Shown here in pieces: positions 63,937 to 64,000 of a DNA stretch of 64,000 bases. The number at the start of each line of letters is the position of its first letter. Positions within the stretch are counted from its first letter, which is position 1. Position numbers and translations under genes: made by a program. Source of the stretch: JAOAGA01 sp964540515 (GTDB lineage: Bacteria; CALINM01); assembly GCA_964540515.1 (NCBI GenBank), contig CAZIMS010000002.1, forward strand, positions 186,001-250,000, given 5' to 3'. The notes beneath the pieces were generated by a model. The model saw nothing but the letters and a program-made list of their open reading frames with translations. It searched no databases and had not been told where the DNA came from.

Positions 63937-64000
63937 ATGATTTACCTGATATATGCATTTTTGTTTTTTTTTGGTTCTGTGGTTGGTAGTTTTTTAAATG
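63937..64000 (+). CDS. pilD: prepilin peptidase PilD/GspO, N-terminal fragment
   Basis: An ATG at 63937 opens a frame to the window end: MIYLIYAFLFFFGSVVGSFLN. The hydrophobic first helix with GSxxGSFLN is the start of type IV prepilin leader peptidase/N-methyltransferase (A24), whose Cys-rich loop would follow. It processes prepilins and fits the pil genes at the start of the window. Only 21 codons are visible. Confidence 0.8.
   Translation, partial: MIYLIYAFLFFFGSVVGSFLN

Noticed and set aside
1..64000. CRISPR array or prophage
   Set aside because: No series of regularly spaced repeats, cas-type genes or phage structural genes was seen.

Overview
The window comes from a strongly AT-rich, Gram-negative, probably anaerobic bacterium. 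Pointers are an outer-membrane Wzi-like barrel, LPS-type family 9 glycosyltransferases, type IV pili, two sigma-54 activator systems, an HdrA/MvhD electron-transfer pair that appears to need selenocysteine, tandem DUF507 genes, pyruvoyl arginine decarboxylase and an acetate-type symporter module. The mix resembles Deferribacterota or a nearby thermophilic sulfur/nitrate-reducing lineage; that placement is inference, as no rRNA is present.

Layout. 1-8.1 kb: end of a Nif3-family gene, a zinc-ribbon coiled-coil protein, then pilB-pilT-pilC-pilS-pilR. 8.1-11.3 kb: fur, then an accessory patch (HNH nuclease, frameshifted DNA methyltransferase, frameshifted XRE regulator, IS1634-like transposase relic) lying against the 3' end of a tRNA-Ser gene. 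11.3-14.1 kb: tadA, a cation diffusion facilitator, a secreted propeller-like protein, initiator tRNA. 14.1-18.3 kb: a sigma-54-type promoter, a fused HdrA with in-frame UGA (Sec72) and an MvhD-type subunit with in-frame UGA (Sec17), each UGA followed by a SECIS-like hairpin. 18.3-24.7 kb: a YgjP-like hydrolase, a TIGR01777 epimerase, and a Cache-domain kinase/NtrC-type regulator pair followed by a sigma-54-type promoter, a six-Cys small protein and an OFA-family carboxylate transporter.

24.7-40.2 kb: glnE, a polyprenyl-sugar module (GT2, UPF0104 flippase-like, ArnT-like), and a surface-polysaccharide cluster whose centre (33.4-39.1 kb) is full of frameshifts and one nonsense codon. 40.2-47.3 kb: a complete phosphate regulon phoR-phoB / pstSCAB-phoU with a Pho-box-like repeat and a terminator between pstS and pstC. 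47.3-51.3 kb: tRNA-Gly, -Cys, -Leu, then UDP-glucose dehydrogenase, UDP-xylose synthase-like SDR, ROK kinase and an Fe-S-domain protein. 51.4-58.9 kb: a frameshift-split Cache hybrid kinase, an MTA phosphorylase-like gene, two DUF507 genes, a GAF/HD-GYP protein, agmatinase plus pyruvoyl arginine decarboxylase, and a DksA-type regulator. 58.9-64 kb: DUF4212/ActP-type symporter and its CBS/nucleotidyltransferase partner, an orphan periplasmic binding protein, and the start of a prepilin peptidase gene.

The most notable content is the two-selenoprotein Hdr/Mvh operon under an apparent sigma-54 promoter, the eroded polysaccharide and restriction-modification loci, and several genes that start almost directly at their -10 box without a Shine-Dalgarno sequence.
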